A stretch of DNA of 64,000 bases from Caenorhabditis elegans (lineage: Eukaryota; Nematoda; Chromadorea; Rhabditida; Rhabditidae): NCBI RefSeq assembly GCF_000002985.6, contig NC_003281.10, forward strand, positions 6,758,001 through 6,822,000, in the 5' to 3' direction. The notes below the pieces were generated by a model that saw only the letters and a list, made by a program, of their open reading frames with translations, was not told the origin of the DNA and did no database searches. The translations under genes and the position numbers were made by a program. Shown here piece by piece: positions 1 to 15,400 of the stretch (the stretch's first letter is position 1; the number at the start of each line of letters is the position of its first letter).

Positions 1-413
1 GGTGGAGTAGCGCGAGTGGGGATTTTGTCTTAATGTATTCATAATGATCGAAAACGACCGAATATCATAATAAAACACTCCAAAAAATTTTTAGATTTTT
101 CATAATTTCAGGTCAAAGTTTTGGCAAATTGCCAAAATTTTGAAAAATACGAGCTTTTGAGGAAATGTTAAGAAATGTCGCTTGTTTAGACCCTTACATA
201 ATTTAAACAAAATTAAAACAAAAAAATGTCGAAAAAAAAATTTTTTTTAGGTCGACTTCCAAAATTATGAGTGGCAAAAACTGAGCAATTGCCACTTTTT
301 GACAGTAAATAAACAATTTTCAAAAAATGTTTGAAAATTTTTATCATGATATTTGGTCATTTTGGGACCAAAGGAGTGGTTTTTGACAATTTCCCCACTG
401 GCTCTACTCCACC
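1..413. repeat. Palindromic foldback element, copy 1 (in an intron)
   Basis: Starts GGTGGAGTAGCGC and ends GCTCTACTCCACC, so the ends are inverted repeats; the interior is also partly palindromic. It is followed by TTTAAAC. The same family occurs at 11194 and 18667. The 5' flank is outside the window. It resembles C. elegans palindromic (PAL-type, TTTAAA-target) elements. Confidence 0.85.
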
Positions 414-463
414 TTTAAACCTAGTTCTATTTCAATTCAGCCTTATCAATGATGTTTCTTCAG
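414..463 (+). other. 3' end of an intron
   Basis: Ends TTTCTTCAG just before the first in-window exon of the giant gene at 464; the in-frame ATGs at 449 and 452 lie in the intron and are not starts. Confidence 0.8.
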
Positions 464-3400
464 GTACTTCCAACGGATGACTCTGGAAATTACATCTACC
501 CAGTCGCTGAATCAGGCGAAGAAACAAAACCAACTGATGCATCTGGAAAGACTGTCTATCCAGTACGTGGGCCAGATGGAACTCCACTTCCAACTGATGC
601 TTCTGGAGCTGTTATCGGGCCTGATGGAGAAGTTATTCCAACTGATGAAAATGGAATTCCATTGTCACAAGATGGATCACCACTTCCTACAGACAATCAA
701 GGAAATTATATCCTTGTTCTAACATCGGAAACGCCAACCAAGACTCTCCCAATTGACGAATCTGGAAACGTCGTATATCCGATTACTAAGCCCGATGGCA
801 CCCCGCTCGCTACGGATTCAACAGGTTCATTTGTGACTGAGGATGGCACAATTATTGCGAAGGATGATGAAGGAAAACCACTTGGACCCGATGGAGAGGT
901 AAGAAAAATCCAATTTATGAACAAAAATGATGTTAATACTCTTTTTTAGGTTCTTCCAACTGATGCTTCTGGAAATTATGTCTATCCGGTAACGGTTTCG
1001 GATGAACAAACGCTGCCAACTGATGATACTGGAAAAACCGTGTATCCAATTCGTGGACCAGATGGAACTCCACTGCCTACTGATGCTTCTGGACCTGTTA
1101 TCGGGCCAGACGGCGAAATTATGCCAACTGATGAGAATGGAATTCCGCTATCAAAGGACGGAACTCCTCTTCCAACTGATAACGACGGCAACTACGTTAT
1201 TGTTCCATCTGATGAGGAAACTAGCAAAGAACTACCAATCGACGATTCCGGAAATGTAATTTATCCAATTACTAAACCAGACGGAACTCCACTCGCAACT
1301 GATTCAACTGGTTCTTTCGTCACTGAAGATGGAACAATTATTGAAAAAGATGATGAAGGAAAGCCTCTTGGCCCAGACGGACAAATTCTTTCAACTGATG
1401 CATCTGGGAACTATGTGTATCCAGACCCTGGATTGGATAGTCAAATTCTGACCACAGATGTATATGGAAAGCCTATATATACTGTCATCGGTCCAGATGG
1501 CACTGCTCTGCCAACAGATGCTTCTGGAGCTGCTATTGGACCTGACGGAACTCCAATTTCTACTGATGAAACCGGTGAACCACTTGATAAGGATGGTTCT
1601 ATACTCCCAACTGACGATTATGGAAACTTCGTTTTTGTTGTCTCTCAAGAACTTCCAACCGACGCGGAAGTTCAAACACCAATTACAAAACCGGACGGCA
1701 CTTTACTTGCTACTGATTCTTCTGGGAACTATGTCAATGACAATGGAGATATAATCGAAAAAGATGACGAAGGAAAACCGCTTGGCCCAGATGGAGAAGT
1801 TCTTCCAACAGATGGCACAGGAAACTTCATATATCCAGCAACAACTTCTGATGGAGAAGTTATACCTACTGACGATTCTGGAAAACCATTGTACACCATT
1901 CGTGGACCAGATGGTACACCACTTCCTACTGATGAGACCGGTTCGGCTCTCGGACCAGATGGAGAACCGATTTCCACGGATTCAAGCGGTAAGCCGTTGT
2001 CTAAAGATGGATCCCCTCTTCCCACTGATAACAATGGAAATTATGTTCTCGTTCCAACTGACGAATCAACAACAAAGGCCCTCCCAACTGATGAGTCTGG
2101 AAATGTTGTGATTCCAATTACCAATCCCGACGGAACATCGCTTGCCACTGATTCCACAGGATCATTTGTTACTGACGACGGACAAATTATTGAAAAGGAC
2201 GACGAAGGCAAGCCATTGGGCCCAGATGGAGCTATTCTTCCAACTGATGCTTCTGGTAATTACATATATCCAGTTGTTGGACCTGACGGGCAAGCACTTC
2301 CAACAGATGAAACTGGCAAGACAGTCTACCCAGTTCGTGGACCAGACGGCACTCCACTTCCAACGGATGCTTCTGGTGCTGTTATGGGTCCAGATGGTGA
2401 ACCAATTCCAACCGACGCCAATGGTAAACCACTATCGAAGGATGGATCTCCCCTCCCAACTGACGCTTCTGGAAACTACGTACTTGTACCATCTGACGAA
2501 GTAACTGCTAAGGAACTTCCAACTGACGAATCCGGCACTATCGTTTATCCAGTTACAAGAGCAGATGGAACTCCACTCGCAACTGATTCTACTGGATCAT
2601 TTGTTACTGATGATGGCCAGATTATTGGAAAAGATGACGAAGGAAAACCACTTGGACCAGATGGACAAGTACTTCCAACTGATGATTCTGGGAACTACAT
2701 TTATCCGGCCGTTGGTCCAGATGGACAAGCTTTTCCGACTGATAAATCTGGAAAACCTCTGTATCCAGTACGTGGACCGGATGGAACATCACTCCCAACT
2801 GATGCTTCAGGAGCTGCCATAGGTCCCGATGGAGAGGTTATTCCAACTGATGAAAATGGTATCCCTCTGGATAAAGATGGCTCTCCGCTACCAACAGATG
2901 CTTCTGGAAACTATATTATTGTTCCATCAGGCGAGTTGACAATGGCATCCCATCCAACAGATGACACTGGAAATGTCATTTATCCAATCACTAAACCAGA
3001 CGGAACCCTATTGTCCACCGATTCAACGGGTTCCTTTGTGACTGAGGATGGACAAATTATTGAAAAAGATGATGAAGGAAAACCACTTGGTCCGAACGGA
3101 GAGGTTCGTTTTTTTCAAGTCCAAATAAGTTGCAAATTTCGATGTTAAAGCGCTAATTGTGATTTCCTAACAAAGTATTCATATTTCGATAAAGTTAGAA
3201 AGTTAATCATGTTTCAGGCTCTACCAACAGATGATTTGGGAAATTATATTTATCCAATAACTGATTCCGATGAACAGACATCGCCAACTGAAGATGTTGG
3301 GACATCTGTACACCTTGTGCGTGGACCAGATGGAACTCCACTTCCTACTGATGCTTCGGGATCTGCAATTGGACCAGACGGAGAAGTCATTCCTACTGAT

Positions 3401-6400
3401 GAGAATGGTGTTCCATTGGATAAAGATGGTTCTCCTCTTCCTACTGACAACAATGGAAACTATGTGCTTGTTCCAACAAAGGAGTCGGTAACAAAGATTC
3501 TTCCAACAGACGATTCTGAAGCCGTGGTTCACCCAATAACACGACAAGATGGCACACCACTTTCTACAGATTCAACTGGAAACTTCGTTACTGATAACGG
3601 GGAAATAATTGAAAAAGACGATGAAGGACGCCCGGTTGGACCGGATGGACAAGTTCTTTCAACTGATGTTTCTGGAAACTTTGTATATCCAGTAACTGAA
3701 TCACCAAATGATGGCGAGAAACCAATTCACCCTGTACTAGGTCCAGATGGTTCTCCACTCCCGACTGATGATTCCGGCGCAGTAATCGGACCGGACGGAG
3801 AAGTAATTCCTACTGATGCTAGCGGTGTTCCACTGTCCAAACTCGGACTTCCACTTCCCACTGATAGTGATGGAAACTATATAATTCTTTCATCTGATAC
3901 AGACGTAACTAAAGAACTACCAACTGATGACACTGGTAATGTAATTTATCCGATTACCAAACCAGATGGTACTCCACTTGGAACTGATACTTCGGGATCT
4001 TTTGTTTCAGACGATGGACAGATTATTGAGAAAGATGATGATGGAAAACCGCTTGGACCAGATGGACAGGTAACCATTTAGATTCAATTTTTCACTCAAA
4101 TCAAAATATTTTATCGAGCAGTTTAAATAACTCAAAAATACGAATTGAAATAATTTACTGATCGGCTTTTTTTCGGGGGCTTTAACATCACAGATTTTTG
4201 AACAAAACTTTTTAGAATAATTGAAAAACATCTAAAAGCTTTGCAACCGCCTTGAGACCAAAAATGGGAAAAAAAATTGTTTTGAAATTTTAGGCCGCCA
4301 TAAACCAATGTTTCAAAGAAATTTTCAAGAGGTCGCTTTATGAACTCTGGCTATTGGAGCCCAGCTTTGATTTATTCATATCAATAAAAAAGGAATCGTT
4401 TACAAAACGATCAAGGGACAGAATATAGATTTTTTTTTGAAAATTAATTATTATCATTCAGGTTCTACCTACTGATGCGACTGGAAACTTTATCTATCCT
4501 GTTTTGGGGCCGGATGGACAAGCCCTGCCAACAGACGAATCTGGAAAGACAGTCTATCCAGTTCGTAGACCAGATGGAAATCCACTTCCAACGGATGCTT
4601 CGGGTGCTGTTATCGGACCAGGCGGCGAGCCAATTCCCACTGATTCGAGTGGCAAGCCACTCTCTGCAGACGGTTCTCCTCTGCCCACTGACGCTTCTGG
4701 AAATTACGTACTTGTACCATCTGACGAAGTAACTGCTAAGGAACTTTCAACTGACGAATCCGGCACTATCGTTTATCCAGTTACAAGAGCAGATGGAACT
4801 CCACTCGCAACTGATTCCACTGGATCATTTGTTACAGATGAGGGCCAGACTATTGAGAAAGATGACGAAGGAAAACCACTTGGGCCAGATGGACAAGTAC
4901 TTCCAACTTATGCTTCCGGAAACTACATTTATCCAGTGATCGGCCCAGATGGGCAAGCCCTTCCAACTGATGAGTCTGGAAAGACTGTTTACCCTGTTCG
5001 CGGTCCAGATGGCACCCCACTTCCAACTGATGTTTCTGGAGCTGTTATTGGGCCTGATGGAGAAGTCATTCCAACTGACTCTAACGGAATCCCACTATCA
5101 CAAGATGGAACCCCACTTCCAACTGATAATCAAGGAAATTATATTCTAGTTCCGACTTCTGAGACCGCAACTAAAGCTCTTCCAACAGATGAATCAGGAA
5201 ATGTTATCTACCCAATCACTAAAGCCGATGGAACTCCACTCGCAACTGATTCTACTGGAACATTTGTTACTGATGATGGTCAGATTATTGAAAAAGATGA
5301 CGAAGGAAAACCACTTGGACCAGATGGACAAGTACTTCCAACTGATGATTCTGGGAACTACATTTATCCGGTCGTTGGTCCAGATGGACAAACTGATGAA
5401 TCTGGAAAAACTGTGTATCCAGTACGTGGATCCCATCCTACAGATGACACTGGAAATGTCATTTATCCAATCACTAAACCAGACGGAACCCTATTGGCCA
5501 CCGATTCAACGGGTTCCTTTGTGACTGAGGATGGACAAATTATTGAAAAAGATGATGAAGGAAAACCACTTGGACCAGATGGACAGGTGAGTTTAAGAAA
5601 TCTTACAATATAGTTGAAAGGAATCAAAAATCTTTCGGGTACAAAAATTATTATAAAAATTATATATAACTAAAATGCCATTTTGATGTATCGATTAGTT
5701 ATGATCATTCGTATTTCATTTTAACTCATCGAACATATGTTTTTTTTAAAGAACAAGCTTAACCATTACATAAAAACAAAAAAAAACATAGTAGATCTGA
5801 TTTCTAGATCAAACATGAATTTTTTAGGTGCTCCCAACTGATGAATCTGGAAACTATGTGTACCCAGAAGTAAAATCAGATGAACAACTGCTTCCAACTG
5901 ATCATACTGGAAAAACTGTGTATCCAGTTCATGGTCCAGATGGAACTCCACTTCCAACAGATGATTCTGGTGCAATTATTGGCCCCGACGGAGAAGTCAT
6001 TCCTACTGATGAAAATGGAATTCCTTTATCAAAGGATGGATCACAACTTCCTACGGATAACAATGGAAATTACGTACTTGTTCCATCAGATGAAGGTGCC
6101 ACGAAGACCCACCCCACTGATGAGACTAGTGATGCCGTTCATCCAATCACTAAACCAGATGGAACTCCACTTGCTACTGACTCCACCGGAAACTTTGTTA
6201 CAGAAAATGGGGACGTCATTACTAAGGATGAAGAAGGAAAACCTCTTGGACCAAATGGACAGGTTTGTGAAAGACTCGTGTTTTTTCCATTTGATTATTT
6301 TTTGTTCACAAAGCCAGATAAGTGGATTTAGTAAACTGTTTTTTTTTCAGATCTTGCCAACTGACGCTTCTGGGAATTACATTTACCCAGTTATTGGACC

Positions 6401-9400
6401 AGATGGACAAGCCCTGCCAACTGATGAATCTGGAAAGACTGTCTACCCAGTACGCGGACCAGATGGAACTCCACTTCCAACTGATGCTTCTGGAGCTGTT
6501 ATCAGTCCTGATGGAGAAGTGATTCCCACTGACGCAAACGGAATTCCTCTAGATAAAGATGGATCTCCACTTCCAACCGATGCTTCTGGAAATTATATTC
6601 TAGTGCCTTCTGAACAGGACATAACAAAAACTCTCCCAACCGATGACTCTGGAAACGTGATCTATCCAATCACCAAACCAGATGGTACTTCTCTGGCAAC
6701 TGACTCAACTGGGTCCTTCGTAACTGAAGGTGGAGAAATTGTTGAGAGAGACGAAGATGGTAAACCACTTGGACCAGATGGACAGGTGCTTCCAACAGAC
6801 GCATCTGGCAACTACATCTATCCGGTTGTTGGACCTGATGGACAAGTACTTCCAACAGATGATACTGGTAAAACTGTCTACCCAGTCTATGGGCCAGATG
6901 GAATTCCACTTTCAACGGATGCCTCTGGCGCTGTTATTGGACCTGATGGAGAGCCGATTCCAACTGATGCTAGCGGAAGACCGCTTGACAAAGATGGTTC
7001 TTTTCTTTCAACCGACGCTTCCGGAAACTATATCCTTGTTCCTTCCGATGCACCAACCAATGAAGCGGGCCCTGTAGTCGTTCAACACCAAATCACGAGA
7101 CCAGATGGAACTCCTCTTGCAACTGATTCTTCTGGGCACTTTGTCACAGAGGATGGAGTGATTATCGAAAATGATAAAGAGGGAAGGCCGATTGGCGCTG
7201 ATGGTCAGGTACTTCCAACTGATGCATCAAACAACTACATTTTCACTGATGTTCCAACTCAAGGTTATGCAGTATTTATCCCAACCGACGTTGTCCCAAT
7301 CGAACTTGAAGCACCAAACTGTGATCAGGTTGATGGCCGTGTTGACACATTACTCTTTGTTGTCGAAAGTTCACATACAAGTGCACCATATCTGGATACT
7401 CTCAAAAAGCTCATCGAGAATCTCCTACTTACTACTCCAAGAGATTTCCTTCCAAAGATAGGAACATTAATTTACAGCGCTACCACTGAAATCACTATTG
7501 ATATTGGCTCCTATGGGGATTTCAAAGAACTATTTGACTCAACAAATGAAATCAGAGAAATTGGAGGAATTCCAGATGTCACTAATGCCTTGAGAACAGC
7601 AAAAATGATTCTGGAAGAAACTTCGAGAGGGGATACGCTGGTTTTGCATTTATTGGCCTCGCCCATGAGGTAAAAGTTAATTATTTGAGGCTATCTTCAA
7701 AAAATAAGTTTTCAGAACTAGCAGCAAGGTTTATACTGAAAGAATCCGAGCTCTACCAAATACTCGTCTTATTCATCTTAACGAGAAACAGTGGGCTGAA
7801 GATCCCAATGCCGTTGAATTATTGAGAAGCCATCTATGTATTCCGAGTGAAGGTTTGTTGCATATTTGTATATGACAGTGAGAAAAAAACATATAAGTGT
7901 TTTCAGTTCCGTTACCTTCAATGATGCCAACTGATGCCAGTGGAAACCTTCTTTCAATTCCAACCGACGAAGTAGTTACAGATGGGACTCCAACTGATGA
8001 ATCTGGATTTGTGATTTACCCTATTACCAAACCAGATGGAACACCTCTTGCAACTGATTCTACTGGATCATTCGTTACTGAAGATGGACAAATAATTGAA
8101 AAGAATGAAGATGGAAAACCACTTGGTCCCGACGGACAAGTATTACCAACGGACAATTCTGGAAACTATATTTATCCAATTGTCGGACCAGACGGCCAAG
8201 CTCTTCCTACAGACGCTTCTGGAAAACCAATTTATCCAGTTCGAGGACCAGACGGAACTCCACTCCCAACTGACGCTTCGGGAGCTGTCATCGGTCCTGA
8301 TGGAGAACCAATTCCAACTGATGCAAGTGGTAAACCACTTGCACAAGATGGATCTCCACTCCCTGTTGATAACGAAGGAAATTACATTATTCTTCCAACT
8401 CAACAAGTTGATACAAAAGAATATCCAACTGATGAAACTGGAAACGTTATTGTTCCAATCACTAAACCTGACGGAACACTTCTGCCAACTGACTCCACTG
8501 GAAGTTTTGTTACTGAAAATGGAGATAGAATTGAGTTCAATGAGGAAGGAAAACCACTAGGCCCAGATGGTGAAGTTCTGGCGACTGATGCTTCAGGAAA
8601 CTATGTTTATCCAGGATCTGTGGTTGAACCAACAGCCGAACCACAAGAAGTCACTCATGGACCAGATGGACAAGTAAGTTTAGAAGTTCATAAATTTTAT
8701 ATATTGAGTAATCAACTTAGTTAAAATTTGAAATTTAGGTTCTACCAACTGATGCAAGTGGGAAGCCAATTTATCCGGTTCGTGGACCTGATGGAATTCC
8801 ACTTCCAACTGATGCTTCTGGAGCTGCTATTGGGCCTGATGGAGAAACTATTGCTACCGACGAAAACGGAATCCCACTCTCCAAAGATGGATCACCACTT
8901 CCCACTGATAACACTGGAAACTACGTGTTAGTTCCTTCTGATGAAGGCGCAACCGAAGAAAAACCAACTCAAGGCTCAGAAAGCATTGTTCACCCAATAA
9001 CTAAACCAGATGGAACTCCTCTCGCAACTGATTCCACCGGCTCGTTTGTTACTGATGATGACCAAGTTATTGCTAAAGACGAAGACGGTAAACCGATCGG
9101 ACCTGATGGACAGGTTCTTCCAACTGATTCTTCTGGTAACTATATTTATCCAGTGATTGGACCAGACGGACAAGCCTTGCCAACTGACGAATCTGGAAAG
9201 ACAGTCTATCCAGTTCGTGGACCTGATGGAACTCCACTTTCGACTGATGCTTCTGGAGCTGTCATCGGATCTGATGGGAAACCAATTCCAACTGATGAAA
9301 CCGGATTACCATTGAATAAGGATGGTTCACCATTACCTACAGATAACGATGGAAACTATATTCTCATCCCAGCCGATGAATCAGTCGTCAAAGCTTTGCC

Positions 9401-12400
9401 AACCGACGAGGCCAAAGAAGTGTATCCAATTGTTCAGCCGGACGGTACTCCATTGGCAACTGATTCAAGCGGAAACTTCGTTACTAGCTCTGGTGACATC
9501 ATTGATATAGATGATGAGGGAAAACCACTTGGACCAGACGGGCAGGCTTTACCAACTGATGATTCTGGTAACTACATCTATCCAGTAATCGGTCCAGATG
9601 GACAAGCTCTTCCGACAGACGAATCTGGAAAGACTGTCTACCCAATTCGAGGACCAGATGGAACTCCGCTTCCAACTGATGCTTCAGGAGCTGTTATTGG
9701 ACCAGATGGAGAACCAATTCCAACTGATGCCAGTGGTAAGCCGCTGTCACAAGATGGATCGCCACTTCCAACTGATGCTTCTGGAAACTATATTCTTGTT
9801 CCATCAGACGGAGAAGTAACAAAGACTTTACCTACGGATGATGTTGGAAATGTGATTTATCCTATTACCAAACCTGATGGAACACCTCTAGCCACTGACT
9901 CCACAGGATCATTTGTGACAGATGACGGACAGATTATTGAAAAGGACGACGAAGGAAAACCGCTTGGACCAGATGGACAGGTACGATTATAATACATATA
10001 TGTAAAAATATAACTAAAATCTAAATTAATGTTTTAAGCCTAATTCTATTGCAATTAAGCCTTTTCAATTTTTTTTTTCAGGTACTATCAACCGATGATT
10101 CTGGTAATTACATCTATCCAGCTGTCGGCCCTAACGGTCAAACTATTCCAACAGATGATACTGGAAGAACGGTGTACCCAGTACGCGGACCCGACGGAAC
10201 TCCACTTCCAACTGATGCCTCTGGAGCTGTTATCGGGCCTGATGGAGAACCAATTCCTACTGACGCTAGTGGAAAACCATTGTCTGCCGATGGATCTCCA
10301 CTCCCGACTGACAACAACGGGAACTATGTTATTGTCCCTACTGATGGGTCGACAGTAAAATCCCACCCAACAGATGATAGTGGAAACACAATTTATCCTG
10401 TTGTAAATGAAGATGGCACTCCACTTTCTACAGACTTGAGTGGAAACTTCTTGACTAATTCTGGAGAAATTGTCGATAGAGACGACGAGGGTAAACCACT
10501 TGGACCTGATGGACAAACACTACCCACTGATGCTTCTGGTAATTATGTATATTTACAAAAAGTTGAAGAGACGACTAAGCCATTGCCGACAGATGAATCA
10601 GGAAACATTGTTTATCCAATCACAAAACCAGATGGTACTCCTCTGGCAACTGACTCAACTGGATCATTTGTCACTGAAGATGGAACAGTTATTGAAAAGG
10701 ATGATGAAGGAAAGCCTGTTGGACCTGACGGACAAGTGCTACCTACAGATGAATCTGGAAACTATATATATCCTGATGTTACACCAGATGGTCAAGTTCA
10801 ACCAACTGACGTTTCTGGAAAACCAGTTTACCCAGTTCGTGGACCCGACGGTTCTACACTTCCAACAGACGCATCAGGCGCAGCGCTCGGTCCCGACGGC
10901 AAGCCGATCCCAACTGATTCAAACGGCGTGCCGCTGTCAGAGGACGGGTCTCCACTCCCAACAGACAATCAAGGAAATTATGTTCTCGTTCCAACATCTG
11001 AAACTGTCACAAAATCTATGCCAACTGATGACAATCGCAATGTTATATATCCTATAACTATGTCAGATGGTTCACTTCTTTCTACTGATTCAACTGGATC
11101 ATTTGTAACTGAAGATGGAAAAGTTATAGAAAAAGATGACGAAGGAAAACCTCTCGGGCCTGATGGACAAGTAAGTAATATCGAAATATTAAAGGTGGAG
11201 TAGCGCTAGTGGGGAAATTGTTAAAAACCACTCCTTTGGTCCCAAAATGACCAAATATAAAACTTTTCATAAAAACGTTTTCAACATTTTGGCATCCTGT
11301 CAAAACTTTAATCGAACATTATGAAAAATCTAAAATTTTTTGGAATGTTTTATTATGATATTTGGTTGTTTTGGATCATCATAAGTGCATTTAGACAAAA
11401 TTCCCACTGGCGCTACTTCACCTTTGAAAAAAGCAAACAATCATTCCTGATTATTCATGATTTATTCTTAGGTACTTCCAACCGACGCATCTGGCAACTA
11501 CATCTATCCAGTTCATGGACAGGACGGAACACCACTTCCAACGGATGCTTCTGGAGCTGTTATTGGACCTGATGGATCACCATTGCCAACTGATGACTCT
11601 GGAGCAGTGATTGGACCAGATGGAGAAGTCATTCCTACTGATTCGAACGGAATTCCGTTGAATAAAGATGGTTTGCCGCTGTCAACAGATGCATCTGGAA
11701 ACTACATTGTTGTTTCAGCTGAACAACCAGGAGAAGAAATTAAAGAAATTCCAATCACCAAACCAGATGGTACATTACTTTCCACTGACTCAACTGGTAA
11801 TTTCATCACTGAGAATGGAGAGATCATTGAACGAGACGATGAAGGAAAACCAATTGGACCGGACGGACAGGTATTAAAACAAATCATAAAGCTTTAAAAA
11901 AGAAAGTAAATTTCTTTGAACTATATACCGTATTTCCTCTATTAGTCTTGCATGCAAAAATAATTTTCAAATGCTCCAAAATTTTGAAAGATCACCAATT
12001 TTTTTTATAGAAAACTCAACTTGATACCGTTTAAACAACGAAAAAGACATACTTTCCCAAAAACTTTATCAATTATATCATCTATATCAGCTATCAACTA
12101 TGTATATCAATTTGAACGCATTTAAGTTCAATTTACCCTGCAAGATTAATAGAGGCTGCAAGACTAATCGAAAAAATACGGTAATTGCAGATTCTCCCAA
12201 CTGACGCTTCGGGTAACTACGTTTATCCAGTCATTGGCCCAGACGGACAAGGTCTTCCAACTGACGAATCTGGAAAGACTATCTATCCAGTTCGAGGACC
12301 AGATGGAACTCCACTGCCAACGGATGCTTCTGGAGCTGTTATCGGACCTGATGGAGAACCAATTCCTACTGATGCAAGTGGAAAACCACTGTCACAAGAT

Positions 12401-15400
12401 GGATCGCTACTCCCAACAGACAACAATGGAAATTATGTTTTATTACCTTCTAATGAAGAAACGACACAAGGATTAACAACTGACGAATCTGTAAATGTTA
12501 TCTACCCGATCACCAAGCCAGATGGAACTCCTCTTGCGACTGACTCTACTGGAAACTTTGTCACAGATAACGGAGAAACTATTGAGAAAGACGAAGAAGG
12601 AAAGCCTATAGGCCCAGACGGACAGGTATGTGTTGATAAAATAAAAAACACAATCTAGAAATGTTACGCACTATAACATTTATGGTTTTCGTACACCACC
12701 AAATTTTTAATAAATCTACTAGAAATGGAAGAATTTCAGACTCTTCCAACCGATGACTCTGGCAATTACATCTACCCAGTTGTTGGACCCGATGGACAAG
12801 CTCTGCCAACTGATGAATCTGGAAAGACTATCTATCCAGTTCATGGACCAGATGGAACTCCACTACCAACTGATGCTTCTGGAGCTTCAATTGGTCCAGA
12901 TGGAGAACCAATTCCAACTGACACCAGTGGTAAACCGCTATTCAAGGATGGATCACCTCTGCCTACTGACAGCAATGGAAACTTCATTATTGTACCCTCT
13001 GAAAAAAGAATGGATGAAGAACTTCCAACTGACGATTCCGGAAAAATTATTTATCCAATCACTAAACCAGATGGAACTCCTCTCGCCTCTGATTCAACTG
13101 GAGTTTTCGTCACTGAAGATGGAACAATTATTGAGAAGGACGACGACGGAAAGCCACTTGGACCAGACGGTCAGGTTCTTCCAACAGATGCGTCAGGAAA
13201 CTATATCTATCCAATTGTTGGTCCAGATGGAAAAACTCAGCCGACTGACGAGTCTGAAAAGACTCCGTATCCAGTACATGGTCCAGATGGAACTCCACTT
13301 CCAACTGATGCTTCTGGAGCTGTTATCGGGCCTGATGGAGAACCAATTCCTACTGACGCTAGTGGAAAACCATTGTCTGCCGATGGATCTCCACTCCCGA
13401 CTGACAATAATGGGAAATATGTGCTTGTTCCTGCTGATGAAGTCACGACTAAAGTACTACCAACAGATGATTCCGGAAATGTTGTTCATCCAATCACAAG
13501 ACCAGACGGAACTCCACTTGGAACCGATGCTTCAGGATCTTTTATTACAGACGATGGACAAGCTATTGAGAAAGATGACGAAGGAAAGCCGATTGGACCT
13601 GATGGTCAGATTCTTCCGATCGATGCTTCTGGAAACTACATTTACCCAGTGATCGGACCAGATGGACAAGCTTTACCAACCGACGAATCCGGAAAGACTG
13701 TCTACCCAGTTCGTGGACCAGATGGAACTCCACTGCCAACGGATGCTTCTGGAGCTGTCATTGGACTTGATGGAGAACCAATTCCAACTGATGCTAGTGG
13801 TAAGCCGCTGTCACGAAATGGATCGCCACTTTCTACTGATTCTTCTGGAAACTATATCTTTGTTCCTACTGACGATGAAAAGAAAGACTCAAAGAAATGC
13901 GACATTTCGTCCTCCCTTTCTGATATTATCTTTGTGCTAGTAAATGACGGAGATGGGGCTCAAAACTACGATCAATTCAAGAAGGCAGTTGTCGGATTCT
14001 CTAGAAAAGTTGACATGTCTCCAGACATCATCCGTCTTGCAGTTCTTTCCGTTGGTAGTGAAATTGCTGTTCCACTTCCACTCGGAGGATATCAAGAAAA
14101 GGAGCATCTCAGTTCTATTCTCAATTCATTCGAAATCCCACCAATCGTTGGAACTGAAATTCTGTCTCCAGTTCAAGCTGCTAATCAACAATTCACAAGT
14201 TTCCCACGGACAGGTATTTCTAAAATGGTTGTAATCTTCGCAGACAATGAAGAAAAGTGAGTGAGCTTTAATAAGTTTCGAATGCAAACAAAATTATTTT
14301 CAGATCAACCTTCATTGGTGGAGCAACATATATCACTGTAAAATACGGAACAACTCCGAAGGACATCATCAACACGTTGATTGAAGCTTGTGAGAAAGGA
14401 CTTGTCGAGATTGTTCCAGATGATACCAAGCATGTCATTGATGAGACCGTTCCAACAATATCTTCTACTCCGGTGATTGTCGATCAAAGTGGTAAACCAC
14501 TTCCTACTGATGCATCTGGAAACTACATTGATAACAATGGAAAACCAATTGTAATTGAAGGAGAAGAACCAACTGGACCAGAAGATCAGAAATTGAGCAA
14601 GAATAAAAAAGGAGAATGGGTATATCCATTGGTTGATAAATTTGGAAAACCAGTTGAAACTGATGATAATGATAAACCAGTGATAACAGTAGTTGATAAC
14701 GATGGAAACGAATTATCAAAGAATGATGATGGAAATTGGATCGATTTATCAGGAAATGAAATTGATACTGATGAACTAGGAAGACCACTTGATTCAGAAG
14801 GAAATCCGTATAAATTTGATGATAATGGACATGTTGTCATTGCTCCACAAATTGAAGAAGAAGAAGAAACAACCCCAGCAATTCCATTTATTATTATTGA
14901 TGGAGAACCAATTAATGAAGATGATGGAGTTTATACTGATAAGGATGGAAATGTTATTCCAACTAACTCTGAAGGTAAACCAATTGATGAAAATGGACAA
15001 GTTCTTCCAAAGAATGAAGATGGTGAATTTGTGAAACCGAAGGAAGCTGACACAACTCAATCTACCATTGTATCTCCTGATGGATCTCCACTTCCAACTG
15101 ATGCTTCTGGTGCAGCTATTGGACCAGATGGAGAACCTATTCCAACTGATTCTAATGGGCGACCTTTAGCTAAGGATGGATCACCTCTTCCAACAGATAA
15201 CAATGGAAGGTATGTAATTCTACCTTCAGGCAGATATTCTGGAGATACTGAGACGACAGATGAGTCAGGAAACGTTATTTACCCAATCATCAATCCCGAC
15301 GGAACACCATTGGGTACCGATTCCACTGGAAACTATATTACCAGTATTGGAGATATCATTGAAAGAGATGACGAAGGAAAACCAATTGGACCAGACGGTC

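Noticed and set aside
449..463. ATG ATG at 449-454 as a gene start
   Set aside because: It lies in the 3' end of an intron directly before TTTCTTCAG; the giant gene continues upstream.
477..2822. Plus-strand +1/+2 open frames rich in Met/Leu/Gln
   Set aside because: They are frame shadows of the PTDxxG repeat; their residues simply re-read the same codons.
14504..14840. Minus-strand open frames of 94, 84 and 88 codons, identical at each acidic block
   Set aside because: They recur only because the plus-strand block is duplicated; biased codons of the real gene keep the antisense open. No splice or start context.
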